A stretch of 64,000 nt of DNA. Origin: Lasiosphaeris hirsuta. Its lineage: Eukaryota > Ascomycota > Sordariomycetes > Sordariales > Lasiosphaeriaceae. Position numbers and translations under genes: made by a program. Positions within the stretch are counted from its first letter, which is position 1; each line of letters starts with the position of its first letter. The stretch lies in assembly GCA_030549175.1 (NCBI GenBank), contig JAUKUA010000003.1, positions 4,092,001 to 4,156,000 of the forward strand. The letters run 5' to 3'. Below, piece by piece: positions 37,389 to 50,500 of this stretch. Below the pieces are notes generated by a model. The model did not search any database, was not told the origin of the DNA, and saw nothing but the letters and a program-made list of their open reading frames with translations.

Positions 37389-39806
37389 CTATCGACTCTC
37401 TGATGCTCTACTCGCCTGGCCTCTCCGACTCACCCCCTGCTGCATCTCCACGGCACTCTCGCCGTCTCCTTTCTCAGCAGCACTCCCCCTCCGCCTCGCC
37501 GCACTCCCGCTCTCCCCCAACTCGGCAAGCTCCTCGGCGCTCCTCCTCCTCCTCATGCTCTGCGCAGCGGTGCTGGCCTCGGTACTCCAGAACAGACCTC
37601 CCCCAGACGGCAGCGGCCCTTTTCGATCGGAATCACCGCCTTCGGGGGCATCCGAGACGTCGCTCGCCGACGCCAACGCATCGTGCTGCCCGCCGACGCT
37701 CTCCATGGTGAAGGGGCTCGCGGTGGGGGCGTCCAGCACGGCGAGCTCCTGGGGGCTCAGCCAGCGCGGCAACAGGAGGGCGCGCACGGGGATGAGGACG
37801 AGGATGAAGACGGGGAAGCCGACGGCGGCGACGGTCTGTGTGATGGCGAAGGTGGCACCGAAGCCGGCGAGCTCGATGGCAACGAAGAGCCAGATGGCGA
37901 GCCGGCGCTCGACCTGCTTGAGGGGGTGTCCGGCGGGGGTGAGGGCGACGTCGCGGGCGAGGAATACAAGCTTGGCCGTGATGCCGTTGGCCTCGAGGGC
38001 CTGGACCCCCATGATGAAGAAGAGGCCGGCCAGGACGCCCTGCGGGATCAAGTGCAGGACGACGAGGAGGGGGCCTGACATGGTACCGAGGGTGAGCAGT
38101 CCTTGTGCCAGGTTGGACACGCGCTGCTCAACGACGTGGGTCGCCTTGGCCTCGTAGTGCCCTTTAGATTCGCCGCTCTCGTCCGTGTCGGCGACGATCT
38201 CGATCACGCAGAGCGACTCGGTGTGGAAGGGGGCTTGGGGAATCAGGCCGTTGGGGAAGGGGAGCCCGAGAAGGCCGCCTACACCCGTGGTGAGGCCGAG
38301 GAGGAAGAGGTCCCAGTGGAAGCCCGCCGGCTTCTTCAGCGGAAACTCGGTGCCCTGGGCGATGAGTGATGATACTAGGCAATGGTAAGGTTAGAATGGC
38401 AACTGACTTGGTCGTCTCTTTAGCATGCGGGCATCGACATACCATTGTGGTCGAACCAGAAGAGGACAGTCAGCAGGATGGCGAACGGGATGGCCAGGAA
38501 GATATCGGCGGTCCGGATTTCCCAGAACCTGATGAACCAACCGCGCGCGGCCGTAGGTAAGAAAGCGGTGCTCGTAGGTAGGTTCTCCAGCGGGACACCT
38601 TTCAACTTGCCCATGTGGACGAAGCCGGTAAAGAAAACAACAGTAAGGGGGGTCCCGTAATCCTTGAAAAAGACGCGCACGGGGTGCTTGAACAAGCTAC
38701 TGCGGCCGAGTTCGCCACATATGTAGGCGACGGCAAAGACGAGGAGAGCCACGACGATGGACAGGTAGAAGGGTTCGTCGTCGCCGAGGCGCTCCAGTAC
38801 CTGAATGCCCTTTTGCAGGTAGATGAAGGCGACGTAGAAGCCAAAGATGTCGCATGGAAACCTCGTCACGTAACGGAGCCAGTTGCAGGAGTTCGTGATG
38901 GCGAGAATCCAGTGGAAGACGAGGGACCACCTGTCGTAGGAGTGAGAACAGAGCATGATGGTACGTGTAAAGGGGGGGGGGGGACACTCACAGTCCGATC
39001 CAGCACATGAAAGCAAGATAGTTAGTGCCGGTTGGCGTCATGATGTCGTAGACAGTGCTTGATGACCAGTTAGCCATAACGTCACACGGCACCATGTCGC
39101 TTGCTTGCACAGCAAGAATGTAAATACGTACTAGTTGAACACGGTGATAGGCCCGGTAACACCAACAATAACCAAGGGCTGGCACGCCGCTAGGGAGAAT
39201 ACAACAGCGCCGAGGACCGACGCCAGCAAGACCTCGTTGACGCCGTATTGCATGTTCGTCTTAGTGATCATGTCGAGTGAGAAGGCCAGAGCCGGCAGGA
39301 TGCTTTGCGAGAGAAAGCTAATTTAGCGACACATCCCCGAGGTAAAACAAGTGATTCCGTCTCGGGGCTAGAGCTCACTTGGCATAATACATGTAGACGG
39401 TGGCCGGCACGACCCTGTAATTCCAGGCATCGGTCCAGTCGCTGATATAGTATGGGGTGCGCTGGCGGAGGTCGTTTACCATGCCGCGGAAGAGGTGGAC
39501 CTTCCACCAGCTAGAGGACGTGCGCTTTGGTCGCAACGGCACAACCACCTCCTCCGCGTCCGCGTCCGCGTCCGCCGTGGCCGTCGCAGGGGCAAAGCCG
39601 GATCCAATCCCGACGCCGGGGCCGGCGTCGGCGTCAGAGCCGGAGCCGACATCGTGCCGGGACCGGCTCCGGGCCCCAATGAATGACGACGCCCAGTCTC
39701 GGACGAGGCGCCCGCTGCGGGGGCTTGCTGTGGCTGCCCTCAGAGAAGTGGGTATCGAAAGGCCATCTCTGGACCCTGTTGCTGCCGCCGCGTTTGTGGA
39801 GGCCAT
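37389..39806 (-). CDS. BOR1: Bor1-type borate/bicarbonate anion exchanger (SLC4 family, five exons)
   Basis: This is a plasma- or vacuolar-membrane anion transporter of the HCO3- transporter family; yeast Bor1 exports borate. Exons run 39806-39379, 39317-39132, 39057-38992, 38930-38443 and 38374-37389, giving 717 residues. Each of the four introns (61-74 nt) has a good donor and keeps the frame. The N-terminal 85 residues are disordered and Ala-rich. Conserved blocks follow: RTPYYISDWTDAWNYRVVPA, NMQYGVNEVLLASVLGAVVF, VIVGVTGPITVFNYTVYDIM, then IRTADIFLAIPFAILLTVLFW and GVGGLLGLPFPNGLIPQAP. About ten membrane helices are visible. The tail beyond residue 600 is Ser/Ala-rich and may be regulatory. 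Intron 3 carries a run of 12 C on the sense strand. The substrate (borate or bicarbonate) is inferred from the family only. Confidence 0.93.
38972..38983. repeat. Homopolymer run of 12 (C on the sense strand) in BOR1 intron 3
   Basis: It starts eight bases after the exon boundary, directly after donor GTGAGTGT. The same spacing is seen in TOF1 intron 2. Confidence 0.9.
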
Positions 39807-40777
39807 TGCCTCTCTGTCAGGCTGGGTTTGCCCCTTGCGTCTGCAAGGCTGAGAACTGGAGAGTGGTAAAAAAATAAAAAAAAAAAGTCAGGGCAGAGGC
39901 TCAAAAGCCAAAAGCTTGAAAAAAAAAAGCAACCAAAAGAAATCGACTAGGACATACACAAAGGGGTTGTTGAAATTGGTGGAGGAATTCGTAATGCCGC
40001 CGACCAAAACTCAAGGTAGCCACCACGCATGGTTTTGGAGACTTGGGAGGCTTCTGCCCTGTTGATTGATACGAAATCATTGACACAATGACAGAGGCGC
40101 GAGACTGAAAATAAAAGCGGATAAAGGCAACGCTTGGCGATTGGTGATAAACTAGGGCTCACTAGCGCTAAGTGCACGGCTATATACCCGGAAATCCGGG
40201 GGAACCTGTCAATATCACACGCCCACGGGTGGCAACAGACAATGCAACGACCACACGCCACTTGCTTTTCTCTTTTGTTTTTATTCATTGATTTGATTGA
40301 GAAGGGTTCTTAGCAAAGTCATATATATATACATACATATATACATATATACACGTCAGCTTCGTAGCGTGCACTTGACCCCCATCAATGCAGTAATGGT
40401 TTGGGATGAGTTAAGTATACAAAGTGAACACAGATATTGTACAAGTCTATAGACCTCGACCACTGATTAGGTCTCGCCTCAACAGCTAGCCGCCCTGGCT
40501 AATAAATCTCTTTTTTCCTTTTGTCCCCGGCAGTCAACACGGGTTACATTTATTTACATATAAAGGGGGGGGGAGGGGCGCTGATGGCTTCGCTGATGAC
40601 TTCGCTTCGCCCAAAATCAAGTGGATACCAGCGCTCAGTCGCCATTGATGGTCCTTTACCGCCAAAAGAAAATTATATCCATCAGTAGTGGCGCCAAGGT
40701 CGGGGCGATGCAAAAGTTGAGTGAAAATACCTTTCTCTGGTCCCGGAATGACGGCGGCCCTTGCTGCCCTGCCCCTT
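39807..40777. other. Promoter side of BOR1 and 3' flank of the m-AAA protease gene
   Basis: This 1.0 kb stretch holds no gene. It contains A-rich tracts at 39868-39886 and an AT microsatellite (ATAT/ACAT units) at 40321-40354. The A-rich tracts lie within 100 bp of the BOR1 start and could be core promoter elements. Confidence 0.6.
40321..40354. repeat. AT/ACAT microsatellite
   Basis: Alternating AT and ACAT units, followed by ACAC, about 0.4 kb downstream of the m-AAA protease stop codon. It is likely intergenic or in the 3' untranslated region. Confidence 0.85.
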
Positions 40778-43496
40778 TCACTTGGTAGGCTCGTCGAGCC
40801 TTTCAATGATGGCCGGCTGGGACTGTGCGTCGCTCGGCGAGTCCGTGCTCTCCGTTGGGAATGGCGGTGGTGCTCCATGCTTTCCGTCAAAGTACTTGGC
40901 AAATTCCTCCTTCTCTGGCCACTCGCGAGGGCCCAGTAACCTGACGAGGTCGTCCCGAGAGAGCATCTCCTTGCGCAGCAGCTCCTCGGCCACGATCCCA
41001 ATCTCCTTCTTTCTGGCCACCAACAAAGTCTTGCATTGCGTGTAGGCTTCATCGACGATACGCCGGACCTCGGCGTCGATGGTTTGCGCCGTCGACTCGG
41101 CAAAGGGCTTGTGCATCTGGTTCTGGTCATTCTGGAAGTGGAGAGGGCCCAGCTTCTCTGACATGCCCCACTGCGTTACCATGGTGGTAGCCATATGCGT
41201 AACTTTCTTGAAATCGTCGCTCGCGCCTGTCGTGACCGACGGGAAATGCAGCTCTTCCGAGACGCGACCTCCGAGCGTCATAGCCATGCGGTCCATCAGT
41301 TGATTGGTATTCATCAGGTAGGCATCTCCCGAGGGCAGGTATTGAGCGTAACCCAACGCGCCTTGACCACGAGGGATAATCGACACCTTGAGTAGCGGAT
41401 CCGCCCACCGGAAGAACCAGCCGCAGATAGCGTGGCCCGCCTCGTGATATGCAACCGTTCTCTTCTCCTCCGGACTGAGGACCAAAGACTTGCGCTCAAG
41501 ACCGCCGACGACGCGTTCGATGGCCTGCTCAAAGTGAATCATCTCGACAGTGTTCGCGTTTGCCCTCGCGGCTGCTGCACGTCAGTTTTAAAATCCCGTT
41601 TCAATCGGCAAAAAGATGCAACGTACCAATCAGGGCGGCCTCATTCACTGCGTTAGCAATGTCCGCGCCAGCAAAGCCAGGGGTCAAGGCGGCGAGGCGT
41701 CCTGTGAGATGACCCATGTCCTCCTTGGTGACAATCTTGCCGAGGTGGACCTTGAAGATTTCCTGTCGGCCCTTCATCGTCGGACGGTCGATATGGATAT
41801 GCCTATCGAAGCGGCCCGGTCTCATCAACGCTTTATCGAGGACATCAGGCCTGTTGGTACCGGCAAGCACGACTACCTGCTCCGAGGTATTGAAGCCATC
41901 CATTTCAGTCAGGATCTGATTGAGAGTTGCTTCCCGCTCGTCATTACCGCCACCCCTGAATCCACCACCATCTGAACGAGACCTTCCAATGGCATCAATC
42001 TCGTCGATGAAGATGATGCATGGCGCACTTTTGCGCGCCGTTGCGAACAAATCTCGGACGCGCGACGCGCCAACACCAACAAACATCTCGACAAACTCGG
42101 AGCCGCTAACCGTAAAGAAGGGCACCTGGGATTCACCAGCTGTTGCCTTGGCGAGTAGAGTCTTGCCTGTGCCGGGAGGGCCGGACAGGATAGCGCCGCG
42201 AGGGATTTTGGCACCAAGCTTTTCAAAGCGTTCCGGTGACTTGAGGAAGCTCACAAACTCCATGATCTCGGTTTTGGCCTCGTCCATACCTGCCACATCG
42301 GCGAACTTAACCTTGACGGCGGTATCGTGGTTGAACATCTTCGCTTTGCTCTTGCCGAAGCCAAACATACCACCAGCGCCACCACCGCCCGCTCCTCTGC
42401 GAGAGGCAAAGATGAGGAGACCAAAGAGAAGAACCGGAGGCCCGAAGGCAAGTAAGAGGTTAGTGAACATGCCTTCGGTCGCGTAGCTTACGGGGATTCT
42501 CTCCCTGGACGGTATTCCGAGCTCCTTTTGAGCCTCGTCAAGCCTTCTCTCAAACGCATCGACGGAACCGATAGAAAAGTAATAGTTGAACCCAGGTTTT
42601 CCGGCGGCTGAATCGGGATAGAGAGACTGCGTGGCCTCGCGATTGAGCTCAACTCGGACACGGTCCCCCATGACTACAAGCTTTTCAACAAGTCCTCTGT
42701 CAAGAAAGTTCTTTCGCAGCTCTTGCCATGTGATTTCGCGGGAACTCTCCCCTGCGAAAAACATGAGGTAAAGCGGATAGAACACGAGAGCTCCACCGGT
42801 CCAGTAGAGAAGTTCGCTGATATCAAAAACGCGCGGCGGCGGCGGCTCGTCCTTCTTGTTCTTCTGCTGCCCTTGGCCTTGACCTTGTCTCTGGCCGTGA
42901 GCCCTTTCCCTTTCCGTCCCCTTCGGCTCCTCGAATGGCGACTGATTTGGCTTGTCTTGACCCGGCTTGTTCGAATTGAAGTCGGTATTGCCTTGCACTG
43001 CCCCTTTCTCCAGCTCCCCCGCCAACTGTTCCGCCAGCTCTTTTACCATGCGAATAGCCTTCATGGCATCCACAATAGTCAAGCCTTCGGTCCGCTGTTT
43101 TTCAAGAAGCTCCGAGAGCTCCTTGGGTGCCCCATGCACCTCGAGGGTTTTTGTTATTTCACCTATCCTCAGAGCAACGGTCTTTGTCGGTGCTTTCTGG
43201 GCAAGGATATACAGCTGTTTGATCTCTTCCTTGGACAGTCGCACCCAACCCGGGGGCAGCTTCCACTCGGGCGGGGGCTGAGGCTGTCCATGTTCCTCTT
43301 TGTGTTCCTTAGGCGCCTGGCTCTTGCTGCCGTCCTCGGGCGGGCTGGGGGGCTGAGAAGAGTAGCGTCTGGAAGTCGAGAAATTGGTGGTGGGTACAAT
43401 GCGAGCGAAAGCGGCAATTCGAGAAGCCGGGCGGGTTGCTGTGCCGAGGGATAACCTTGCGGTGCGCGCCAGCTGGCGTGTCGAGGATCGGAACAT
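40778..43496 (-). CDS. Mitochondrial inner-membrane m-AAA protease subunit (Yta12/Afg3 family)
   Basis: This ATP-dependent zinc metalloprotease degrades unassembled inner-membrane proteins and, in yeast, matures ribosomal protein bL32m. Exons run 43496-41627 and 41574-40778, giving 888 residues. The N-terminus is an Arg/Ser-rich presequence (RRYSSQPP near 44-51). A long charged linker precedes two membrane helices (about 230-250 and 345-365) that flank an FtsH extracellular domain. The AAA module has Walker A GPPGTGKT at 439-446 and Walker B IIFIDEID near 494-501, with the arginine-finger region RPGRFDRH. The intron falls after NEAALI and joins to [12 protein letters not shown]. The peptidase M41 zinc site HEAGH is at 667-671. 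Two membrane helices and the matrix topology fit an m-AAA rather than an i-AAA enzyme. I cannot separate Yta12 from Afg3 with certainty; the long N-terminal region leans towards Yta12. Confidence 0.93.
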
Positions 43497-44472
43497 GGCT
43501 GGGATGACAGAGTTGGCGCTCAGCTTTGCGAAGCTGTGTGTGGTGTCGTTCGCTGTCTGGTGATGGCAGCTCTGACTTGCTCGCCACTCCGGTTGAGCCG
43601 ATGCCGTGGCGGTTAGGGCCTCAAGGCACGCGCCGAGAAGACGGCTGAAAATGCCGTGTTATCTCGTGTGGGTCCGGTTTTGCGCTGCCATGTAATCTGC
43701 GAGCAAAATGATAACGTCCAGGGGTGCCAATGCTCCCTCTCAAGTCTGCGCGATGGCCGAGTCAGAAAACCATTGATCGTTGACGATGATTGCGAGAAAC
43801 CGTCCATTGCTGCCGGCTAGGCCCAAACAGCCCTAGCGCATATCATCACGTGCAGTATCCATGTCTCCAAACTGGGGGTTAGGGTTTAGTGCTGTTGAGC
43901 CGGTTACCTAAGGTACTCATCAATAAAGAGTGTATATACATTGCGAGCCCAAGCATAGGCCAGGAAATTTATATCCTACGAAAACGCTTATACGGTGCAA
44001 CGCGAATGCCCTACCATCATATCCAAACACTCACATGGTACATTGACGGAAAGTATATGCCAACATGATGGTAATCGATTCGATCAGCTATTCAGTCCAA
44101 GATTTAACTTCACCAAAGTTGCCAAAAATGCCACTTGAAATAGGTAAAACTAAAACCGACCCACTCGCCAACATCGATCATGTAAATGCAGAGTTGAGAT
44201 TCCCAGGCATTCATAAGTATTAGCCATCAGGAAAACTCCCTTGAAGGGCATCCAGCCTATTGCGCCCTCATCATAAAACATGAACTATCCCCCAATGCGA
44301 GCATAAAACCCATGACTATTTTAATCCATCGTGGTCCGACAAATGAAAGACATAGATATTAAGACAAAAAGCCGTGAAAAGGAAACTCCCGTCTAAGAAT
44401 GCAAAACTGGTATCCTGAAAACGCTGTGATTTGACCAAACCTCCTTGCAAAATGACACATCATAAGACAACA
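43497..44472. promoter_or_regulatory. Promoter region of the m-AAA protease gene and 3' flank of the Zn2Cys6 gene
   Basis: No gene is seen. The stretch includes a telomere-like TTAGGGTTT at 43879-43887. The right half is AT-rich and probably contains the 3' untranslated region of the Zn2Cys6 gene. Confidence 0.5.
43879..43887 (+). promoter_or_regulatory. Telo-box-like motif TTAGGGTTT
   Basis: This equals AAACCCTAA on the other strand, the telo-box sequence bound by TRF/Tbf1-like factors in some promoters. It lies about 385 bp upstream of the m-AAA protease ATG. Role inferred. Confidence 0.35.
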
Positions 44473-47400
44473 CTACATCCCCTGCAGCCCCCCCGGCGTT
44501 CCAAAATTGCCATTCTCGACACTCGGATATGCACCACCACTCATCTCTGCCCAGTCCCAATCCAGCGTCACTGGCAAGCTAAACAGGTCTTGCGGGAGCA
44601 TAGGCTGCTGGTACCCCATGGGTGGACTGCCCAGTCCGGCGGCGCCGATACCGGCAGCCGCGGCCGCGGCAGCATTCATGTCCGCAATGGCACCAAAGCC
44701 AGTGAACTCGGCGAACGAGTTGTAATCAGCCGTGCCATCTGACATTCCGTTCACCGTAAAGTCGTTGGTCCACCCTGCTGGCGCCATTCCTGGGGATGGG
44801 CTCTGGCTCATCGACGTCGTCATTGGGCTGTATCCGCCGTTCGGCGGGCTGCGGTGATCATTTATCCCCGGTGAGAGATGCTCACTCATAACCCCGTAGC
44901 TTGGCTGCGGCGTCGCTGAGCTGGCCGTCATTGGCCTCGGCGTGGTGGTGGCCGGCATGTTGGGGTTTGGCTTAAAGGAAGGCGAGTGGCTATTCTTGAT
45001 ATTATTAGAAGTCGATGACGGGTCATGGCTCTTGCGTTTTCGCCGAGAGGCATGTTCCTTCTCCGAATTCTCGATAACAGCTTTGGCTATCCGCTCAAAC
45101 TCGGAGCAGACACCAAGCATGCGATGAACACCACCAGTCTCGGCCTCATGCCCAAGCATAGACAAGAAGTTTACTACCACATTCATGAGCTTCGTATCTG
45201 AGCGTGCTCTTGGATCCAGAGGATTTTGGAGGATGTTGCCAAACAATATGACAAGAGCCGAAACAGGATAATACAGCACCATCCTGCATAATGTCAGTGA
45301 TTCGAGTATACTTTTGCCATCGCGGGACCAGGACTCACCAAACACAGGAATTGTCCCCCTGAGGGATGTACTTTAGCAAGGAAATCATGGCTCTCGCCGC
45401 CGAGGTGCAGAGCGCGGCAGATGAGAAAATCCGTGGGTTCAACGGCCTGGCGTTGAGGCCCTGGATGGCGTAATTAGACAGTCGGCTCGTCCAGTAGCCG
45501 TGGTGGACCGACATGCGGTGGACCGTGGTCAAGCAGTTGTAGTACGTGTAGTGCAGCATGACAATGTGCAGAATTAGTGGAGTGTGGGATGCCTTGATCT
45601 CGTGCTCAGGTCGAAAGTCGATGGGAATGCTGTCCTTCCAGTCTTCAAGTTCCTGGTCGAGCTCCCCAATAGTATTGAGTAACTCGCCATCGGCTTGCTT
45701 GGTCGCTTTTGTTGAGTAGAGCTTTTTGTACACCTTGCTCTCTACGAGAGCAAGTTCGCACATGACTCTAAACAAATTCATTTTGCCCTTCCCGTCCGCC
45801 AAGGGGATGTTGCCGATGCCATCTGCCGGGTCGGCATCGGGGAGGTCCACGTTCATGTCGTCGTCATCCTGTGCCATCGGCCGCCCGGATCGTAGACAGA
45901 GATCCTTGTCCAACATGTAAGCAATCCAGAACACCCTTTTGCGCTGCTCCATCTCGATGGGGTTAAGATTGAATCCAGTGCCGCGTTTGTGAAGGCCGAT
46001 GCTGTGCGAAAGCCGAATGGCGGTAGAAATAAGCAGAAACGACGGTTGCGGGTTTGGAGTGCCCTGCATGAAGAGGGCCATTCCCAAAAGCGCCTGCACA
46101 CTGAGCAAGTCAGTGTTGCGCATAGTAAGCTCCGAAAATACCGACATGGCATTCTTCATGTAAGCCCAAGCCTCGTCGTCTTCTTCTTGCGAAACCAGGT
46201 TGCTCATAACGCGTAGGCGATGGGCAATCGCCAAGGCCACGTTCAAACTTGCCCACCAGCCAGATCCTTGATACGGATCGGCCGAGTATTGCCTCTCTAC
46301 CAGATGCATGAAGGTCGGCTGGTGAAAGAGCGGAAACATGCAGTTGAAGTTCTCGAAGTAGTCTTTCATCAACGACATTGCCTCGACCTTCGGTGGCAGT
46401 TCCTTGAACACAGTGCGGCGAAATAGGTCTCCGAAAACATCGGGCTTCCAGGCAGTCCATTTGTGGTCATCGACGGAGACGTCCGAGATCATTTGCTGGA
46501 AAGAACTATCTCCCATTTTCTGGTTGACCCACTGTATGCCTTTGGGTGAGAAGATCGAAAATCCGGATGAAGATCCTGAGGCGGGATTAGCCATGCATTC
46601 AACATTAGTAAAAATAGCCTAGAGCTGTGAAACATACCGACATATCGAGTATCACCATCATTATTTGTAACCAAAGAGCACATCATTTCCGACAAGGCAG
46701 CAACCTCCTGCTCGTCCTCCGGTTTGCCTTTTTCTGGCGGCATTGACGCCGACTTTTCAGATTCCTTCATTGGCTCTGGGGACTGCAATGAGCTTCCAGG
46801 GGTCGAGGGGTTCCCATCCTGCCCCGATGTTGCTTGTGATGGTGACGAGGGGTTGGAAATAGCCTGTGAAGCTTGTCTCGATTGCTGATGCTTCTCTGCA
46901 AGCTTTCTCTCCAACATGCCAAGATCGGTTGCGCCATCATCTTCGTCAAGCAGACCTAGAAGTGAAAGAATTAGCCAGCTGAATTGTCGCATAACTGACA
47001 TCAGCTGCAAAACGTACCCGATAGCCTTAGCAGATGTTCCATGCGGCCTAGACGGTTTTCCAAACCCTCGATATATTTGGCTCTACAAACAATTGGTTAG
47101 CCGACATGCTCACGGTCAGTCGGCTGCGCGGCGAGAGAGATACGTACCCCTTAGGCGGATTCCTCTTCTTTTCCACTTGGGTAAACACGCATTCGGTCTT
47201 GTAATTGATGCAGTGTGTGCAGGCAGGCAGCTTCCCATCGCACTTGATCTTCTTCTTCCTACACATATCGCAAGCCTGTAGAAACCAAGAATGTCAGCGT
47301 CACCCAACTCTCCCAAGACTAAAATCCGCATGCTCACCCTTGCAATCCTCCTCCTCTTTGCTTCGTTCGAATCGTCGAGAAGCCCATGGTCCCCAAACAT

Positions 47401-47538
47401 TTGCGCGACGCTGAGGTCTGGTGGTAGTTGGTGAAGCGGCATGCCATGTTCAGTGTAGCTGCCGAAGATCTGGGGCGGTTGGTTTAGTAGTGGCGGGGCC
47501 GCCATGGGCATCTGGAAACCGCCGTGCATGTGGTCCAT
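44473..47538 (-). CDS. Zn2Cys6 transcription factor with fungal_trans domain (six exons)
   Basis: Exons run 47538-47338, 47275-47148, 47082-47018, 46955-46638, 46575-45339 and 45283-44473, giving 919 residues. The binuclear zinc cluster straddles the first splice: RRRIARA then [11 protein letters not shown], with cysteines at 69, 72, 79, 86, 89 and 96 (CX2CX6CX6CX2CX6C). A linker and short coiled coil ([16 protein letters not shown]) follow for dimerisation. A Ser/Pro/Gln-rich spacer separates this from the fungal-specific middle homology domain (about 290-560), seen in [17 protein letters not shown] and [12 protein letters not shown]. The tail is Pro/Ser-rich with a short poly-Ala run and an acidic aromatic end, a likely activation region. 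I do not recognise the specific regulon; xylanase, acetate and fatty-acid regulators have different zinc clusters. An upstream stretch of over 3 kb separates it from the next gene. Confidence 0.9.
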
Positions 47539-50500
47539 CGTATCGAGATGACGGTCGTGACGACGACCAGCGCTGTGTCAGTGAGAATAGCTGGGCTCGC
47601 TGTCGGCGAGGTTCGGCAATGTTTGGGTTGCGACGCTCTCTCGCCAAGGCAGATGAGGTTGAGGTTGGAGGAGGAACGTGGTTGTGCCAGAAGGAAGCCC
47701 AGGCGCGGTGCAGCGTGTGCTATTATTACTGCCCAGTATGTCTTAAGCCCTCCCGAGTGGTCGAATCAGGGGTTTCGGGAGGCCGGAAAGGCCGGAATTC
47801 GGGGGCTGTGTTCAAGTAGACGCGCTCTGGGGGGGGTGGCCCGATTCTCGAGCAAGCGACAATTATTCACAAACTGTGAGCGTTGATTCGTAGCTGAATG
47901 CGCCGGCACGTTGGGATTCGCTCGAGACAGCGCTAAGGAGAAAACTTGGGGGTTGTTCCTCTTGAGGGGTCATCCAACGGTCGTAGGGCTGAGGAGGCGA
48001 GAGCCTTGGATATGGAATTGAACTGGGCTCCAGTACGGATGGTGGACGGCAGCGTCAACAGTTAATAGATGGCGATGGATCACAAAGCAAAAAGAGCGGA
48101 TGCACAAAAGCAGTAGGAGCTGGGACACGGAGAAGCAAGCTAGGAGACGGGAAGGGGCAATAGATGAAGCAAGTGATAGTTGAGGTATGGATGGCAAGTC
48201 AGCCGGGTCCGAGTTTGCTGCAGTAGCACCCCGAACCCCAAGACCTGTCTGCAGTACCCTCGCGCCTCCAGAGACGGAGCACAAAGGGCGCTGCATGTGG
48301 GGGGGCGGGATCGTGGTGTGGTGCACGGTGCACCAAAACTTCAGGGTGCGCGGACAGGTGCGGGTTGGGGTGGTTCTATTGGTAAGCTACGACCTTGACC
48401 CGCTCCAGTGGGGGTGAACGAGATGTACCCATCTAGTCTCAGCGGCCTCTCCCACCGTGGTCATTGTACCGAAGACTTCCACCTACGTTTGCTCGTCGAT
48501 GCAGCACTTTTACAGATGACGGGAGTAAGAGGGCGGCCGACCTTCCGCCTCACGCTTCAGTCATGCTTCGAATGTATGGCATAGGAAGTCGCCATATTCG
48601 GCGAACATAAGCCTACCCCAGACATTTTGTGTGCCCAGGATTTGCAGCGGTCACACCTGAATCTGATGTACAGATGCGCCGGGAGCAGGCGAATCAGGTG
48701 CTAGCTGCCCCAGACCTGGACCTAGATGCGCGTGTTTGGAACTGCCCTGTGGCCCCAACAGCACCGGAAACGGCGACCACCGCCAGGCCAGTGCCTCCCA
48801 ACAGCTACTTCACCCTCGACTGCAGAGCATGTCCCTGTTAGGGATCGCCCGTCTCGAATTATCAGGTAGGATCGGTGTCAATGTCCTCGACACGCGCGAG
48901 CCTGGCAGCAGCTACATTCAGTCGTCAGTAGGTAGGCAAGCGGGGCTTTGGCCGGATGCTAAGTTTGAGTGCGGGTGCGCAATCGAAGAGCGAAACTTCC
49001 GTCAGTGTTTCTGGCCCGTCCGTATCTTGCACGGGGCGCCTTCCTCGGGATGGACGAGCAATTTCGCAGAAGGGGCTCGCATCTTGCCTTGACGGGCATC
49101 GGCCGACTTTAATGCGGCGAGACCCCGTTACAAGGCACTCAAAGCAGTCTGGCCAGCGCCCGTGATGCGCGCTTTTGCATCACACAGTTCACACCACGGG
49201 CTTAGAATGGCAGGGCTCTGTCTCTCCGGATCCGAGAGCGCTGTGAGCGCAGGACGGATTAGTGGACAGTGAATGTGAGGAGGGGGATATGATTCTCGAT
49301 GGAGCTTCGTCCCATAAAATCTCCGACGGGGGTACCGCGCCCTAGCGCACCCCAACTCGCTCGGCAGGCTCAGGCATTCGCCCCCTGGAACCAAAACGCG
49401 ACCGTTCAGGTAGGGAAGGAGAAGGCCTGGATGCCGCGGCCATGCAGAGCGGCTATTCTCTAGCACCCGCGAGCCTACCTAGGTATATCAAGCATCTTGA
49501 GCAACTCCCGTCGCAGGCGGGCGCGCCTGCGGACCTAATAGCTGGATTAGAGGGGTCGCCCACTAAATTACGTACAGTCGTCAACTGGAGTCCACCCGCT
49601 TCTGAGCCCTGCAGCTGCTGTAGGGGCTTTGAGGGGCAACCGGCAAACGGCGTGTGCGGCGTCGAAACGTTCATGGCCCCGCGTTTTAACTAAAGAAGCC
49701 GGGGTTGAGCAGAAGCAATCAACACCAGCATCCTTGGCGCCACGAAGAACCCCCGAGAACGGACGCGGCACGCACGTTGTACGATTACGGATACTACTCC
49801 ACTTGAGCAATTGACAGTTGGCCAATGCGGCAGTGGATGGAGTTGAGAAGATGGAAATGTTGCGTGAGAGGTGGGCTGTGAATATCATCAAACTCAGGAT
49901 GATGCACCGTGGCGCTCAATGCTATTGAAAATTCCTTGCAGGAAATTCGCCTGCTGCGGTCGGCTCATCCTGTCTTATTCCTGTTTTCACTATGAAGAGA
50001 CAGCTTGAAGGCCATGGTTGAGGATTTGTCATGAATGGTGATGGCGTCCAAGCGGTGGGGTTTGGGAGTCGCCCCAAGGAGACCCATTCTGGTTTCATCG
50101 CCGTCTCACAAACGGGTGGGTGGCCTTGAACGACCCCTGAACCGCATAACTTGGTTCGCCCAGAATCCGTAAGCGCGGGTCGCTTCTGCCTCAGACACGT
50201 GGCGATGAGATCGGCCTCGAGGTCACTGGCATTTGGGGCGGCGAAGGCCTGAATGGAAGCATGGAAGAAGGTCAAAGAAGACTCGAGTCTGAGTATCAAG
50301 AGAGGACCACATCCCGACGGTCTAGCCCGGCCAAGGATCCTTCTATTGTCTGAGACGACACCAGCCGGCCCAAATGCCCGCCTAACGCCAACTAATCTAG
50401 ACCGTGGGAAACATTACCGATGGTTCTGTCATTTTTATTACTCGCCCTAGAATGAATGAAGGAATGAAAAGCACCCTCCATCCCGAGTTATTGAGTCGCG

